A stretch of DNA of 64,000 nucleotides from Mesostigma viride. Its lineage: Eukaryota > Streptophyta > Mesostigmatophyceae > Mesostigmatales > Mesostigmataceae. The stretch spans positions 189,501 through 253,500 of the forward strand of contig RPFO01000644.1 in NCBI GenBank assembly GCA_009746045.1, in the 5' to 3' direction. A model generated the notes under the pieces. The model was not told the DNA's origin, made no database searches, and saw nothing but the letters and a program-made list of their open reading frames with translations. Every line of letters starts with the position of its first letter. The first letter of the stretch is position 1. The translations under genes and the position numbers were made by a program. Shown here piece by piece: positions 32,532-44,059 of this stretch.

Positions 32532-32650
32532 CAAGGAGACAACCAGCGCAGGTCAGAAATCGGGAGAATCCGGACCATGGTAGCTCGAGCCTGCCGTTAT
32601 CTTGTCCGCGTGTTCGTGGCTTGCGTGTAGAGCGACTAGATGACCTAGAC
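32532..32650 (+). mobile_element. tRNA-like SINE, copy 2, internally deleted, with 10-bp target duplication
   Basis: Starts CAAGGAGACAACC and ends ACTAGATGACCTAGAC. Flanked on both sides by GGCGTATTAT (32522-32531 and 32651-32660). The centre present in copies 1 and 3 is missing here. Confidence 0.85.
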
Positions 32651-32955
32651 GGCGTATTATGATAGTAATGATCGCGGGTGCCAATAGAGGTTGCTGCTGG
32701 CTGGTCCGAGTTGGAGCTAGAAAACCCTCGCGACAAAAATGTTATCGCTGTTTCGGTAAACGGCGACAAAGCGGAATTACGGAAGTTTGCTGGACAGTGC
32801 TTTCTTTTCCCGTTGCGTCACTGAAAAGGTAAAAGGTCTTGCGATGTCAAAACAGCAGCAAGTAGCAGTAGCTGTGTTTAATTGCAATGTGGTAGTTTGA
32901 TTTAACACACATACTGCCTGAAGCTTTTCAAGGCTTGCTGGGATGTTGCCCATAT

Positions 32956-33130
32956 CAAGGAGACAACCAGCGCAGGCCAGAAATCGGGAGAATCCGGACC
33001 ATGGTAGCTCGAGCCTGCCGTTATCTTGTCCGCGTGTTCGAGTCGTTCAGGATGATGAAGATGAATGGTGATGGAAATGTGTATCCTTGTGCATTGAAAT
33101 TATGGCTGGCTTACGTGTAGAGCGACTAGA
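32956..33130 (+). mobile_element. tRNA-like SINE, copy 3, with 9-bp target duplication
   Basis: A 175-bp copy from CAAGGAGACAACC to GAGCGACTAGA, flanked by TGCCCATAT (32947-32955 and 33131-33139). It contains the A-box-like TAGCTCGAGC and a B-box-like GTTCGAGTCG about 35 bases downstream, the layout of a Pol III promoter. Sequence between copies 2 and 3 and from 33140 to 33865 shows no gene. Confidence 0.85.
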
Positions 33131-33865
33131 TGCCCATATGTTTCTAACGCTATAACTCTTGTCCAAGTGATGAAGACTGGCTTGGAAACTTGAGCTCGTC
33201 ATGTTTACATTGTTATTGTGTTACAATACGTGCCTCTTTTCAGAATATGTTTCATATGTAGTGCGAGGCTTCAGCATCATGGTTTAGCACCGTGGTGGCA
33301 GCCAAGCCTCTAATGACAATCTTGGACCTCACCTTGGCCTACGCAAATATTTGCTTCTTGTTTCACTCTTTGGACTGAGCTAGCTTTACACCTGCTATTT
33401 GGCCTGCACCATCGTCCCTGGCTGCCAGTTACATTTTGTGCCCCCCCCCCCTGGCAGGCTGCAGGGTCTAGGATAGCGAGGGTGTAACGTAGACATGTTG
33501 TGGGCACCCTCAGTGCATTTTCAGGACCAGCCATGACCTGGCCATGCCTTCTTTCTTAGCACATTGAACATGACTTGTCAGAGTGCTTTTTGGTCACTCG
33601 TGTAACGACCCCCCTACATTCATAAATCGTAAACAATTATATAATGAGCATATTTCATGGATGTAAAGCATTTCAACTCTTGAGCATATCATAAAAGTTA
33701 ATGGTTCCATACCGTACCCATGGATGTGTTGACGTGTGTGAGTTATTACAAATGGTATCCATCTTTAAAATGTCCTCATTTGAGGACATTTTCTTGCAGT
33801 GATTAGACATCAAGGTTCTAGATACTTTGCCCTTGCACTTGCCCTTGCCCACACTCAATCCTGCT

Positions 33866-34438
33866 CACACGCACACGCACACGCACACGCACACGCACAC
33901 GCACACGCACACGCACACGCACACGCACACGCACACGCACACGCACACGCACACGCACACGCACACGCACACGCACACGCACACGCACACGCACACGCAC
34001 ACGCACACGCACACGCACACGCACACGCACACGCACACGCACACAGCACACAGCCACACAGCCACACAGCCACACACACAGCCACGCCCGCGCCCGCGCG
34101 CACGCCCGCGCTTGCGCCCGCGCCCGCGCTTGCGCTTGCGCACGCCCACGCGCACGCGCACGCGCACGCCCACGCGCACGCGCACGCGCACGCCCACGCG
34201 CACGCGCACGCGCACGCCCACGCGCACGCGCACGCGCACGCGCACGCCCACGCCCACGCCCACGCCCACGCCCACGCCCACGCCCACGCCCACGCCCACG
34301 CCCACGCCCACGCCCACGCCCACGCCCACGCCCACGCCCACGCCCACGCCCACGCCCACGCCCACGCCCACGCCCACGCCCACGCCCACGCCCACGCCCA
34401 CGCCCACGCCCACGCCCACGCCCACGCCCACGCCCACG
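33866..34438. repeat. Hexamer satellite block: (ACGCAC)n then (CACGCG/CACGCC)n then (CCCACG)n
   Basis: About 180 bases of ACGCAC, a short ACAGCC and CGCCCG transition, a segment with a longer higher-order period mixing CGCGCA and CGCCCA (34140-34250), then about 190 bases of pure CCCACG. Confidence 0.97.
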
Positions 34439-34614
34439 ACCATGGAAGTAACTAATGTCTAACTAAATTAGTTGTTTCACAACTACAATAGAATAGTTGT
34501 CGATCTCACTTCATATGTCTTAATGGATCTATGATTCCATGTTGTTGCTTGATATGGCAAGTAACACAACAATCGAACACTTTTGACACACCCACACACC
34601 TTGGCACAATTCAG

Positions 34615-34848
34615 GGTGGCCCTATGTGGTCGCTTGATGTGCCATAATAAGTTAGACTAGTTCACGGCAAATCACGGCTCATCAATCACACAACCATGCC
34701 AAGACTTTATTGAAAACTTGAATACGATTCAGGTGGCCCTATGTGGTCGCTTGATGTGCCATAATAAGTTAGACTACTTCATGGCAAATCACGGCTCATC
34801 AATCACACAACCATGCAAAGACTTTATTGAAAACTTGAACACAATTCA
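34615..34848. repeat. 117-bp tandem repeat, two copies plus a partial third
   Basis: Units start GGTGGCCCTATGTGGTCGC at 34615 and 34732. A third start (GGTGGC) at 34849 coincides with the end of the neighbouring frameshifted minus-strand gene. Confidence 0.93.
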
Positions 34849-35155
34849 GGTGGCCAGCTGTCGCAGCTGCTTCCAAGCATCGATGGTAGCGTGCTCTTTC
34901 TTAAACAGTTTTTGATAGTCGTTCCAGCTGCATTCCCGCAATTTCTCCTCTGGAACAACCTCGAGAAGGAACCCGCCGGTGATACAATTCTACAGTCGGT
35001 TGCCTTGGGAGCGTTGCCCTCGGCGTCTTTCATTGTGACGATGACGAGGGCTTTAAAGTGCCTACAGTCAACTAAGCCAGCATCCAGCATCCTCTGGGAG
35101 AATGCTGGATGCCCGGACGTGTCTTCTGCCATCCCCTCGCGAAGTCTGTCACTCA
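34829..35155 (-). pseudogene. Frameshifted gene fragment of unknown family
   Basis: On the minus strand an open frame reads SDRLREGMAEDTSG, then FKALVIVTMKDAEGN. Near 34990 the protein-like sequence passes to another frame with GGFLLEVVPEEKLREC and WKQLRQLAT before a stop near 34838. Upstream, AENPELKTQNS is followed by a stop codon, so the fragment extends rightward in broken form. Composition looks coding in both frames. I do not recognise the family; a transposon-borne protein is possible. Confidence 0.5.
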
Positions 35156-35327
35156 GCTAGCTATTCTGCGTCTTCAGTTCAGGGTTCTCAGCCGTCAATG
35201 GAAGCAGCTAGCAAACTGGAAGCCCACCATGTGTTAGGCGCTGCATGCTGAGCAGAATAATTTAATAAACCGCTAGCCATGTAACCAAGGCCTTTCCCCG
35301 CTTTCCCCTGCTTTTTCCTGCTAAAAA

Positions 35328-35545
35328 ACAGGGGTGGCCCTTAACCCGACTTTGCCTCCCCCCCCCCCCCCCCCACCCGGCCCCCCAAAACGTGGCAAAA
35401 CGGTCCCAACAAGAATTTTACCATGCGAAGTCGATGTCGCTGATTCCAAATCCGTGCTCAGAATGACAATCTGCCCAGCCCTGCGAATGCCAGGAGTTTT
35501 GCAATTAAGGTGGCCCTTAGCCGGGTGGATTACCTTACCCCCGAA
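35328..35545. repeat. Interspersed repeat with GGTGGCCCTTA motifs and a C17 run
   Basis: Two direct GGTGGCCCTTA motifs (35331 and 35511) bracket a run of 17 C. The end TAGCCGGGTGGATTACCTTA occurs reversed at 32124-32146 beside a C23 run. Possibly a small DNA element or gene-derived repeat; ends and target duplications not established. Confidence 0.45.
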
Positions 35546-35599
35546 AAATTCTAAGTCCAAACCGCGTATTCTGAAGTAAAGTACGCGTATATACGGCGG

Positions 35600-35865
35600 A
35601 GGCCTTCAGTGTACGTTTTCCCGTATTTTTGCGGCTCCGTACGGCGTACTGACCAACCCGGGCGGGCGCTTCCCCACAGGGGGGGGCTCGTTGTCCTCTA
35701 CGACCTGGGCCCACTTGGCCTTGTCCATCATCTTCTTCCAAATCACGGAGAGGCCTAGGCCCCCCATGTCCTCGACTAGCTGTTCTTTGAAGGTGCGGGC
35801 CTTGCGGCGTCTAACATTAGGGGGCCCGGCCCACGTCAGGAAGGGCCGGCCAGGCTGAGCTGGTC
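35600..35865 (-). pseudogene. LINE ORF2 C-terminal fragment, split by an LTR element
   Basis: Minus-strand frame with [30 protein letters not shown] and [19 protein letters not shown]. It matches the plus-strand fragments at 51190-51300 and 52296-52420. The upstream part of the same copy continues beyond the LTR element at about 43335-43400 (TCACGGGGCCCCCC region), so the LTR element landed inside this LINE remnant. Confidence 0.78.
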
Positions 35866-36557
35866 TGTAACAACCAAATGTTACATCCAAAGTTTTCCTA
35901 CTGGTGACCTTATCATGAGTTCTTGGGGACAATTATTTGGATAGTTAGGAGGCTTCGACGTATGAGTATAGGCCTGCTGAGATCTGTCGAATTATTGTTC
36001 TACCCTCATTGGTCGTGGCCTGATCCACGTGGGGTACTTTGTATGGTTTAGTTCAGCCAGTCATAGATTCTCTTTAAGACTGTCGTACCTGGTGGATCTG
36101 GTTCCAGGTCACGGAGATTCTGTAGTGCTGGCCTTGTGCTGTGTTGTGGATTCTGAGGACAGGATCTTACCTTGAGTGATCCTCACTTTTGATTGGTTCT
36201 TTCGGGTTAGGGTTGAGCCGACTCTGCGTGCACGATGACTTTTATACTGATTGTGGCGGCCGTGCATGCGTACGTGAGAGCTAAAGCTATGGTGTAATTC
36301 AAGGGTTTCCTTGTTTCATCAATCAAACAACCCTTGCCAAAAGTCAACTATAACTTCAACAGATAGTTGACTTGGATATAACTTGTCTGTTGTGTCTAAC
36401 AAGGGTGGGGACTCATTCCCTTAACTGTTGAAGATCCATCTTCATTGCTTCTCTGGACGTGAAGTTATCTGTCGCGACTCCAACCCAGGTATAAAGATCT
36501 TTTCACGCTAATGTTGATACTGAGGCTGTTGCAAACACAACATTTTTAGTCGTTACA
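35866..36557 (+). repeat. 5' LTR of the LARD-like element
   Basis: 692 bp, TG...CA ends, apparently identical to the copy at 42638-43329. The first 20 bases form an inverted repeat (TGTAACA / TGTTACA). Confidence 0.95.
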
Positions 36558-37902
36558 TTGGTATCGGAGGTTTCTACCTAGGTGTTGGTGATCTTGATAG
36601 TATTAGTTCACGGTTAACAATGAAAGTCATGCCCGACCCAGAGAGGGTACGTTATGCTGTGTGTTCGGACAGTTTTTAGAGTGTGACTCATCCTTATGTG
36701 ACAGTCTTGCTCTGAGAGCTGCTTTGAGCTCACAAGTCTCTAACGTCTTCCCAGTCCGGCATGCGCGACCCATGGAGTGATGAGTAACCCGGAGACACAA
36801 CCACCGTTATGAAGTAAGAGAGTTGAAGATGCAACCACATCTTTAGCAGCTCAACGGACGACCGGTGATGAAAGGGTTTTTTCATCTACTCCCAGACGTC
36901 AACTATTTGGATTCGTGCAATATTTCATAGACAAGCGTACTTACTTACGGGCTGTCGGCTGGCTGGCCGCATCGTGCTGAAGTCCGACCACCGCCCTGTC
37001 TGTCGTGGCTGCTGACGCCGCAGTCTCCTCCTAGCTCCAAACATCTTTATATATTAGCATTACGCAAGTGTTGCTACGTTTCGAGCAGGGCAATGCGGAG
37101 TGTTGGTCCAGTAGCTCAGCAGGTCCGGCTCCAGAATCCTGCTAGGAGCTGTTTTTTTTTCCTGCCGGCTCTGTTTTCCGCCAGGCTGACATGGCGCTAC
37201 GGGTTATGGCTGAGCCGACGCACTGTTGCTGCCGACGGCACCTATCACCCGGCTTCCGGGTTGCGGCTGCACGCACGACCACCACCGCGACCGCCTGACT
37301 ACGTCGCTGTCTCAGGTTGTTTTTTTCCCGGTGCTGCTTTTCTTTGACGACATTGTTACGGTGTGGCTCAGGTTACACCTCGTGTCTTTTGAGGGTGGCT
37401 CCGGATGAGCGGACAGTAGGGATTCATGGCTGCCTTTCTTTTTGCATGGGCAGCCTACCCTAGCTGTTTAAGGACTGTGGCACGTTCTTAATTCACGCGT
37501 CGCCAAACATTTATTTCAGTTGTGAGGGAAACTCTTCCTTTTCTTGTTGAGCAACATGACAGTGGAGGCGTTCTAGGTGGAGCTTTGGTTCCTCCCACGT
37601 GGATGGTGGTTTGGTTTTGGTGGGGAGGAGAACAACGGCATCTGAGTTGTTCCCACTATCAACATGGTACTATGGAAAGGGCGAGCTCCCTAGGAGTTGT
37701 CCAGAGTGGTCCAGATTGGTGGCAGCTACGTCTGGTTACCCTGAGCAATTTTTTGCGGGGGAGTGGACATCCTGGCTGTCTGCAATGTAATTTCCAGACG
37801 GCATCACACATGCCAGGGCAGAACAACAGCAGGTACGGGGTTTCCACTATCATACTTGGACAGCTGTGTCTAGTTACCCTGAGAAAATTTCTGCGGGGGA
37901 GT

Positions 37903-38162
37903 GGATATCACAGGTCTGCCAAAGGGGTTGCCAGATGCTATCATGGAGGCACATGGCATGGTAGATGCCACCACATCAGGGGACATCGGGATACCTGCAG
38001 TGGGTTGTCCCCAAAAGGGTATCACATGAGTTGGATATCCCAGGTCTGCCAAAGGGTTGCCAGATGCTATCATGGAGGCATATGGCATGGTAGATGCCAC
38101 CACATCAGGGGACATCGGGATACCTGCAGTAGGTTGTCCCCCGGAGGGTATCACACGGGCAC
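37903..38162. repeat. 130-bp tandem duplication inside the LARD-like element
   Basis: Two copies starting at GGATATC (37903 and 38033), differing at scattered positions. An older, weaker duplication of TACCCTGAG...TGCGGGGGAGTGGA lies just left (37735 and 37872). Confidence 0.85.
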
Positions 38163-41100
38163 CCATGAGTTGCCAGGGGTCTCTTGCATGGGTTGCCCAC
38201 TTGCCAGACGGTGTCCTTTGACACACGTTCCCAGAGGGGGTGGACCACTTGCTTGACAACGTCCCCTTACAAGTGGGGTGTGGGTCACTTGCCAGTTGGG
38301 GCCCTTACCTGCGCCAGACCATTGTGACCACACATTTACTTCTCCGAGGACATGATGGTTACCACTGCTTGTTGGCAGATGGCCCCTGTTGGGCCTAGGA
38401 GGTGCACTAGGACAGCAAGTATGGACACCAGGGCTGCTGTCATAGTTCTTATCTGTGAATATATCTGATATAGTTCTCAGATCAGAATTTTTGACACTGG
38501 GCAAGGCGCTTTTAGGCCCATTCTCTTGACTTTTGGGCAGTTGTGCGGGCTGTTGGACCACCTCAGGCCCTTGTCACTCCTTAGGCTTAGGAGTTCTGGC
38601 TACCTGGCACTTGGTAGTAGCCATGTTAGAGTCAGCTGTCTTGACAGGTTGGCAGTCTGTGGTTTGCCTACTAGGCAGTTTTTCTGAGTGCCATAGTGAA
38701 GGTTGCTGGCTCCTTCTGGCAGCTGATTGACGTTCAGTCCGGGAAGTTGACAGCATGTGGTCATTCTTCCAAGCAGCTTCTGGAGCCAGGCTCATTGGTG
38801 TCCGTTCCAGGCCTCCTTAAAGCAGCTTAGTCACTTCCCCATCGCGTGACCGGCGCAAGCAGCTAGTCTTGGTTGTCCAGTCAGGCAACCGCTGTGTTGA
38901 CTACCCACATGTGGGGGTGGTCCAACGCTGATTGGGCGTGGTGGCAGTAGCCTATTGGGGACTTGAGGCCAGTGGGGGATTGGTAACTTGTCAATGGCGG
39001 ACATGGTGCATGGAGGCGACGCTGGAGAGTATCCTGGTGGTTGACTAGTGCTGTTGGTGGTGACTGCAAGCACTCAATGGTGGAGACTTCATCAAGCACT
39101 GCATGGTGGCCGCTGGGACTCTGGTGACTTGGGGACGCCCAAGTGACGCGTATCTGTAATGCTGGTGCTTGCTCCTGACGCTGTGTTGGGTCCTGCCTGC
39201 TGGTGGACATCAAGCCAGCCGTGTGCAGATGAGTAACCTCCTACCCTTGCTTTGCCCTGCTATGGACTTATCCTTGCTTGCATGGTGCCAGGATGGCTTG
39301 TTGTCTTGATAGTACACCATCCGCCCTTGAGCTGATTGCTTGCACAGCATGATGGTTGTATGAATAGGACTGCTTGCACGGGGGGTCTGGCATCATGTTT
39401 GCATGGGTAGGATGTCCTTGTGGGTTGGATGATGGGCGGGATCAACGGAGCTACAACTGTGGGGCCGGCTGGAATCTTTGGCATGACAGTGATGACAATG
39501 GTGCCCACTCCGTTGCCTCTTAATTGAGGAGTTGGACTACTGGGTGCTGGGCGGGGGCTCACATGAGCTTAGAGGTGTGGGTTTGTTGAGGGACCCATTC
39601 AGCCCTTTACCACCCTTACAACCTGCCTCATATGCATCAGTATCCGTGGTACACTGACATTAATACTATTTGGCAGTCTACGTGGTTCACGAACATGGAT
39701 ACTACCTTCCATGCTTTGACTAGGGGGACATTGTTCAGTCTACTTGCTAGGGCCCTGCCAAGCTGAGGGTGTATCTGTTTGATGACTGATGGCCTCATCC
39801 AGCATACCCTTATGCTGCCCTACTTGTGCAACCTTGTCTTGGGCTCCTTCGATCCTAATGCCCACATTACCTTGCATGGTAGTGCCACCTGGATGGTTGC
39901 GGGGAGTGATGTTGTTGCTGGGGGCCCTGCCAAGCTTGAGCACATCAGTTGCCTGATTGGTGATTGCTTTCAGTTTGCTCTCAAGCTGCCCTGTATGCAA
40001 CTCCGTCTTGGACACTTTGCTGTAGTGCCCATCCCATCTTTAGTCATGAGGTGCATAGGACGCCGTTATAGAGAGACCCTGCAGGCCACCAGTGGGTCAG
40101 TGGGCTGAGAGACAGGCCTCCCCCACCCTTCTATGGTTGGCTGGGCCTCTGTCCTTATGCGTATTCCATGGCGTTTGTTCCTGCTAGGTTATGCTGTCAA
40201 TCTTGGGAAGTTGATACCAGGATTATTACAGCTTATTCTACGCAGAGGGGTGGAATTATTAGGCATGCTGGTAGTCTCCAGTTTACCAGTTATGCTGAGG
40301 GGGATTTGTGTGGGGAGCAGGGCGTGCAGGGGATTGGGCTGCGTCTAAACCTTGCATGGGGTAGCGTGTGCTACGCTTTACCAGTTGGGGCATACCGTTC
40401 ATAATGCTGGTGAGGCATTACGGATCTTTTGCTATCCCTATCAAGGCTGTGGATGGTTTCCCAGGCATCTTATGGAGAAATAGTGTGCCTTGGCTCATAA
40501 AAAGCCACTGGCTATGGGTTGAGAGTACTAGCTACTAAGGAGATGTGGCTTTACCTCACTCTTACTCCTGTGGGTGCGACTGGAGGGGGGGAAATTTTGT
40601 TCTGGTGGGGAGGAGATCTATGAGGATCATAGCGTGGAGACACCTTGGGATTTCAGTTCATCTTTTCTGGGTCTCCTCATAGATCCCTGACTATCCTCAT
40701 AGAACCTGATGGTATCCTGGTTTCGCTGGCCATCGGTGGGCTATTTTGGCTGTGCTTTGTTGCATCTCCCCAACCTGCTGACGGGTACCCACTGGAGACA
40801 ACCCTGTCCACGGCCTCATGGGCGTACTTCTGAGATAACCTTGCTCTTCATGAGGCGACCCTGTTGGCGACGTCTTCCTGCTGGATTGCTCCTGTCTCTT
40901 GGTGACTGCACTTCCACCTGGGGCGCTGTTGACGTTTCCTCGTTCCAGTTTGCGTGGACTGCCGGGTGTCAGCGGGCCTTGGACTTGCTGCAGCAGAAGC
41001 TCATGCCAGCCCTGTGTTAGGATTGAGCATTCTTGGCATCCATCCAGCCTGCTATGACCTGATGAGCCTTGGACCCTGCATGGCAGCCCAAGTTAATTAT

Positions 41101-42637
41101 GGGGGGTTGGCTGTATAGAGGGTTAGCCTTGCTACATGACACTCTGCTTCCTGCCCTGATCAAGCAGTGAGAGCTGTCAGTATTCATGGCATGGATCCCT
41201 GTGGATGACCCGTTATCCCTGGGAATGTCAGGCTTGTCCTTCACCCGTGGACTCTAGCTGAGGGAGGGTGGTGTCCCAGAACCTGGAGTGGCCTCACCTT
41301 GTTTGGCTTAGGTGCCTTGACCCTGTTGACTCCTTCCTGGATTCATGTGGACTCATCGAATCTGACTGGGATCTGAGTTGAGTGGGATGGACTCTTGGGG
41401 GAGTTTGGTGGGACTAAGCTGAGATGACATCCAGATCTTGGTGACCAGCTTCTGAGGATAGTTGAGGGGATCTGAGCCTGGATGGCACATGGAGAGTGAC
41501 TTCTGTGTTGTACCCCGACATATGACATATGGAGTTGTTCACCAAGGGCTTGATGCCTGGTATGATTAAGACGTGGTTCATGTATGCACACCAGCCTGTA
41601 TGAGAGTGGCTCCCCTTTTTGTGGCTCATCTGCTGCATAGGATGTATGCATTGTCACCAGGACCTGAGTTTGATATGAGGCCTACTGAGGGGCAGGACAT
41701 GCTAGCAGCCTTACCTGAGGCCTTGAAGGAGGCATTTACTCAGTTGCAGCCAGTGAGTATGGGAGAGGCTTCCTACAGGGAGCTGTTGGAGTTTCAGTTC
41801 AGAAGGGTGACTTTGATTTGGTTCCTTCTTTCTCCAGCTCAGCCAGAAGGTGTTTTCCTTTGGAGACTTCTACCTCTTTTGCAATGCCGGGTTGCCCAAG
41901 TACACTGTGGAACTTAGGGTCCGTCTGATGCCACTATGGGTGCTGGTGCCCTGATAGGTGCTAAGTGGTCTGTGGTCAAGACCTTTCTGCAGTTCTGGTG
42001 AGCGTACAGATCAGGGGTGAGCAGGCACAAGACGTCCTCTACTTAGGTGATGGACCCGGCGAGTCAGTCTGTGGTGCTCCTCTCCTGGGGCATGCTTCCG
42101 CTATGCTGTCCAGATGGTGGCAGGGGCTACTGAGACTTGCATGGTGCTGAAGGTCAGCAGGAACTGGCCATGCAGAGTTGGCCCACGTGGTGGGGCAGTT
42201 TCCCATGTGTGGACCCAATGGCAAGGTGGCCTGAATGGGGATTGGTATAGCCTGTGAGGAACAGGGCTGAGAAGGAAAGGGGGGCTTTGGATTGTGGTGT
42301 GAGGGGGGGGATTCCAGGATGGATGATGGGGGGGCTCCATTCCAGTTCTGATGTTCCAGTCCGGAGTTCCAGAATTCCAGAATGATGACGGGATGACTTC
42401 CCGTATTGCTGTGATTATCTGGGCTTGTAGTGGATAAGGATGTGACTTGTCTTCCTTAAGCACCTGTGACTAGATGTTTATGAGATAGGAGGCCCTGGCT
42501 TCAGGGATGTAAAAACCCATCTGCTTGTCCCAAGAGATGGTGGACTTCCTGTTTATTGTTGTGTTGTTCTTGTGTAGGTTGTTGTTTATTCTTCTTGGCT
42601 TCTAGGAACTGGGAGTTCCTGTCTTGAGGGGGAGATA

Positions 42638-43329
42638 TGTAACAACCAAATGTTACATCCAAAGTTTTCCTACTGGTGACCTTATCATGAGTTCTTGGGG
42701 ACAATTATTTGGATAGTTAGGAGGCTTCGACGTATGAGTATAGGCCTGCTGAGATCTGTCGAATTATTGTTCTACCCTCATTGGTCGTGGCCTGATCCAC
42801 GTGGGGTACTTTGTATGGTTTAGTTCAGCCAGTCATAGATTCTCTTTAAGACTGTCGTACCTGGTGGATCTGGTTCCAGGTCACGGAGATTCTGTAGTGC
42901 TGGCCTTGTGCTGTGTTGTGGATTCTGAGGACAGGATCTTACCTTGAGTGATCCTCACTTTTGATTGGTTCTTTCGGGTTAGGGTTGAGCCGACTCTGCG
43001 TGCACGATGACTTTTATACTGATTGTGGCGGCCGTGCATGCGTACGTGAGAGCTAAAGCTATGGTGTAATTCAAGGGTTTCCTTGTTTCATCAATCAAAC
43101 AACCCTTGCCAAAAGTCAACTATAACTTCAACAGATAGTTGACTTGGATATAACTTGTCTGTTGTGTCTAACAAGGGTGGGGACTCATTCCCTTAACTGT
43201 TGAAGATCCATCTTCATTGCTTCTCTGGACGTGAAGTTATCTGTCGCGACTCCAACCCAGGTATAAAGATCTTTTCACGCTAATGTTGATACTGAGGCTG
43301 TTGCAAACACAACATTTTTAGTCGTTACA
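42638..43329 (+). repeat. 3' LTR of the LARD-like element
   Basis: 692 bp, same ends as the 5' LTR, followed by the TGGTC target duplication. Confidence 0.95.
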
Positions 43330-43334
43330 TGGTC

Positions 43335-44059
43335 TCAGTCCTGCGGGGGGGCCCCGTGAGGTGTCTATACCTGGTTGGTGCGAGCTAGGTGAGCCGTTTA
43401 GGATGCTGGATACTAAAAATAAGGATGAATGGAGTAGGAAATGCATGCGACGTAGCCTTGTGGCCGGCTGGCTAACGTTCATGCATAGCGATCAAGGCCT
43501 AGATAGTAGATATACCCGGTTTAGCCATTAATAATTAATTAATTAATAGACACGTGACTGCGTCACGTGAGCATAATTAGTCCTCAGTGGGAGTGGAACA
43601 TGAGATGGTGTCTATTAATTAATTAAGAGATGGTGAAATTCACCATCTCATGGATGGTATAAGCTACCTAGGTCCTAGTTACAGGGTTGTGGGCACCACG
43701 GCCCGAATCGCTATGAATGCCATACGCGGTCTTACGCGGATCGAGCCCCCACAGACTTGGGGGTGATCTCCTTCATCACTACTTGCCATCTATCCTTGCG
43801 TACCATCTGCCTCCATTTTACAGACAAACCAGGAGGCTGCCCGGGTGTGAGCCCGTCACGTCCAGTGTAGTAGCACATGTCCATGCCGAGTCTGATGTAG
43901 CGTACGAGCCACGAGCCACGAGCCACGAGGTAGCCATGGCTGTCGGAGCTCATAACTTTCACGTTTGAGCGCCGAATTCAGCTGTGAATATCACAATCGC
44001 TTCGTCTTTCTAAGACGCACATGCTGATATAATTTTCCGACGCTATTACGCAATATACG
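43335..44059. other. LINE remnant plus A/T-rich interval
   Basis: The first 60-100 bases continue the split LINE on the minus strand. At 43550-43575 lies a reversed CACGTGACTGCGTCACGTG tail with TTAATTAA beside it. GAGATGGTG and CACCATCTC (43624-43650) form a small inverted repeat. No gene until 44060. Confidence 0.5.

Larger units (their letters stand above)
35866..43329 (+). mobile_element. LTR retrotransposon with nearly non-coding interior (LARD-like), recent insertion
   Basis: Two 692-bp LTRs (35866-36557 and 42638-43329) start TGTAACAACC and end TCGTTACA. I found no difference between them by eye. TGGTC occurs on both sides (35861-35865 and 43330-43334). A primer site TGGTATCGGAGG (36559-36570) is one mismatch from the initiator-Met site common in plant elements. 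A purine tract GAGGGGGAGATA precedes the 3' LTR. The 6.1-kb interior has no long gag or pol. Faint remnants: FAWTAGCQRALDLLQQKL near 40945-41010, resembling the segment after Ty3/Gypsy RT, and a protein-like stretch near 41650-41810. It therefore moved recently using proteins supplied by another element (inference). Confidence 0.92.

Noticed and set aside
37103-37160. A-box-like TAGCTCAGCAGG followed by a T run in the LARD-like element
   Set aside because: No B box at a proper distance, so no Pol III gene is claimed.
37522-38256. 244-residue frame in the LARD-like element
   Set aside because: Consists largely of a tandemly duplicated stretch, has no recognisable domain, and the flanking sequence is non-coding.
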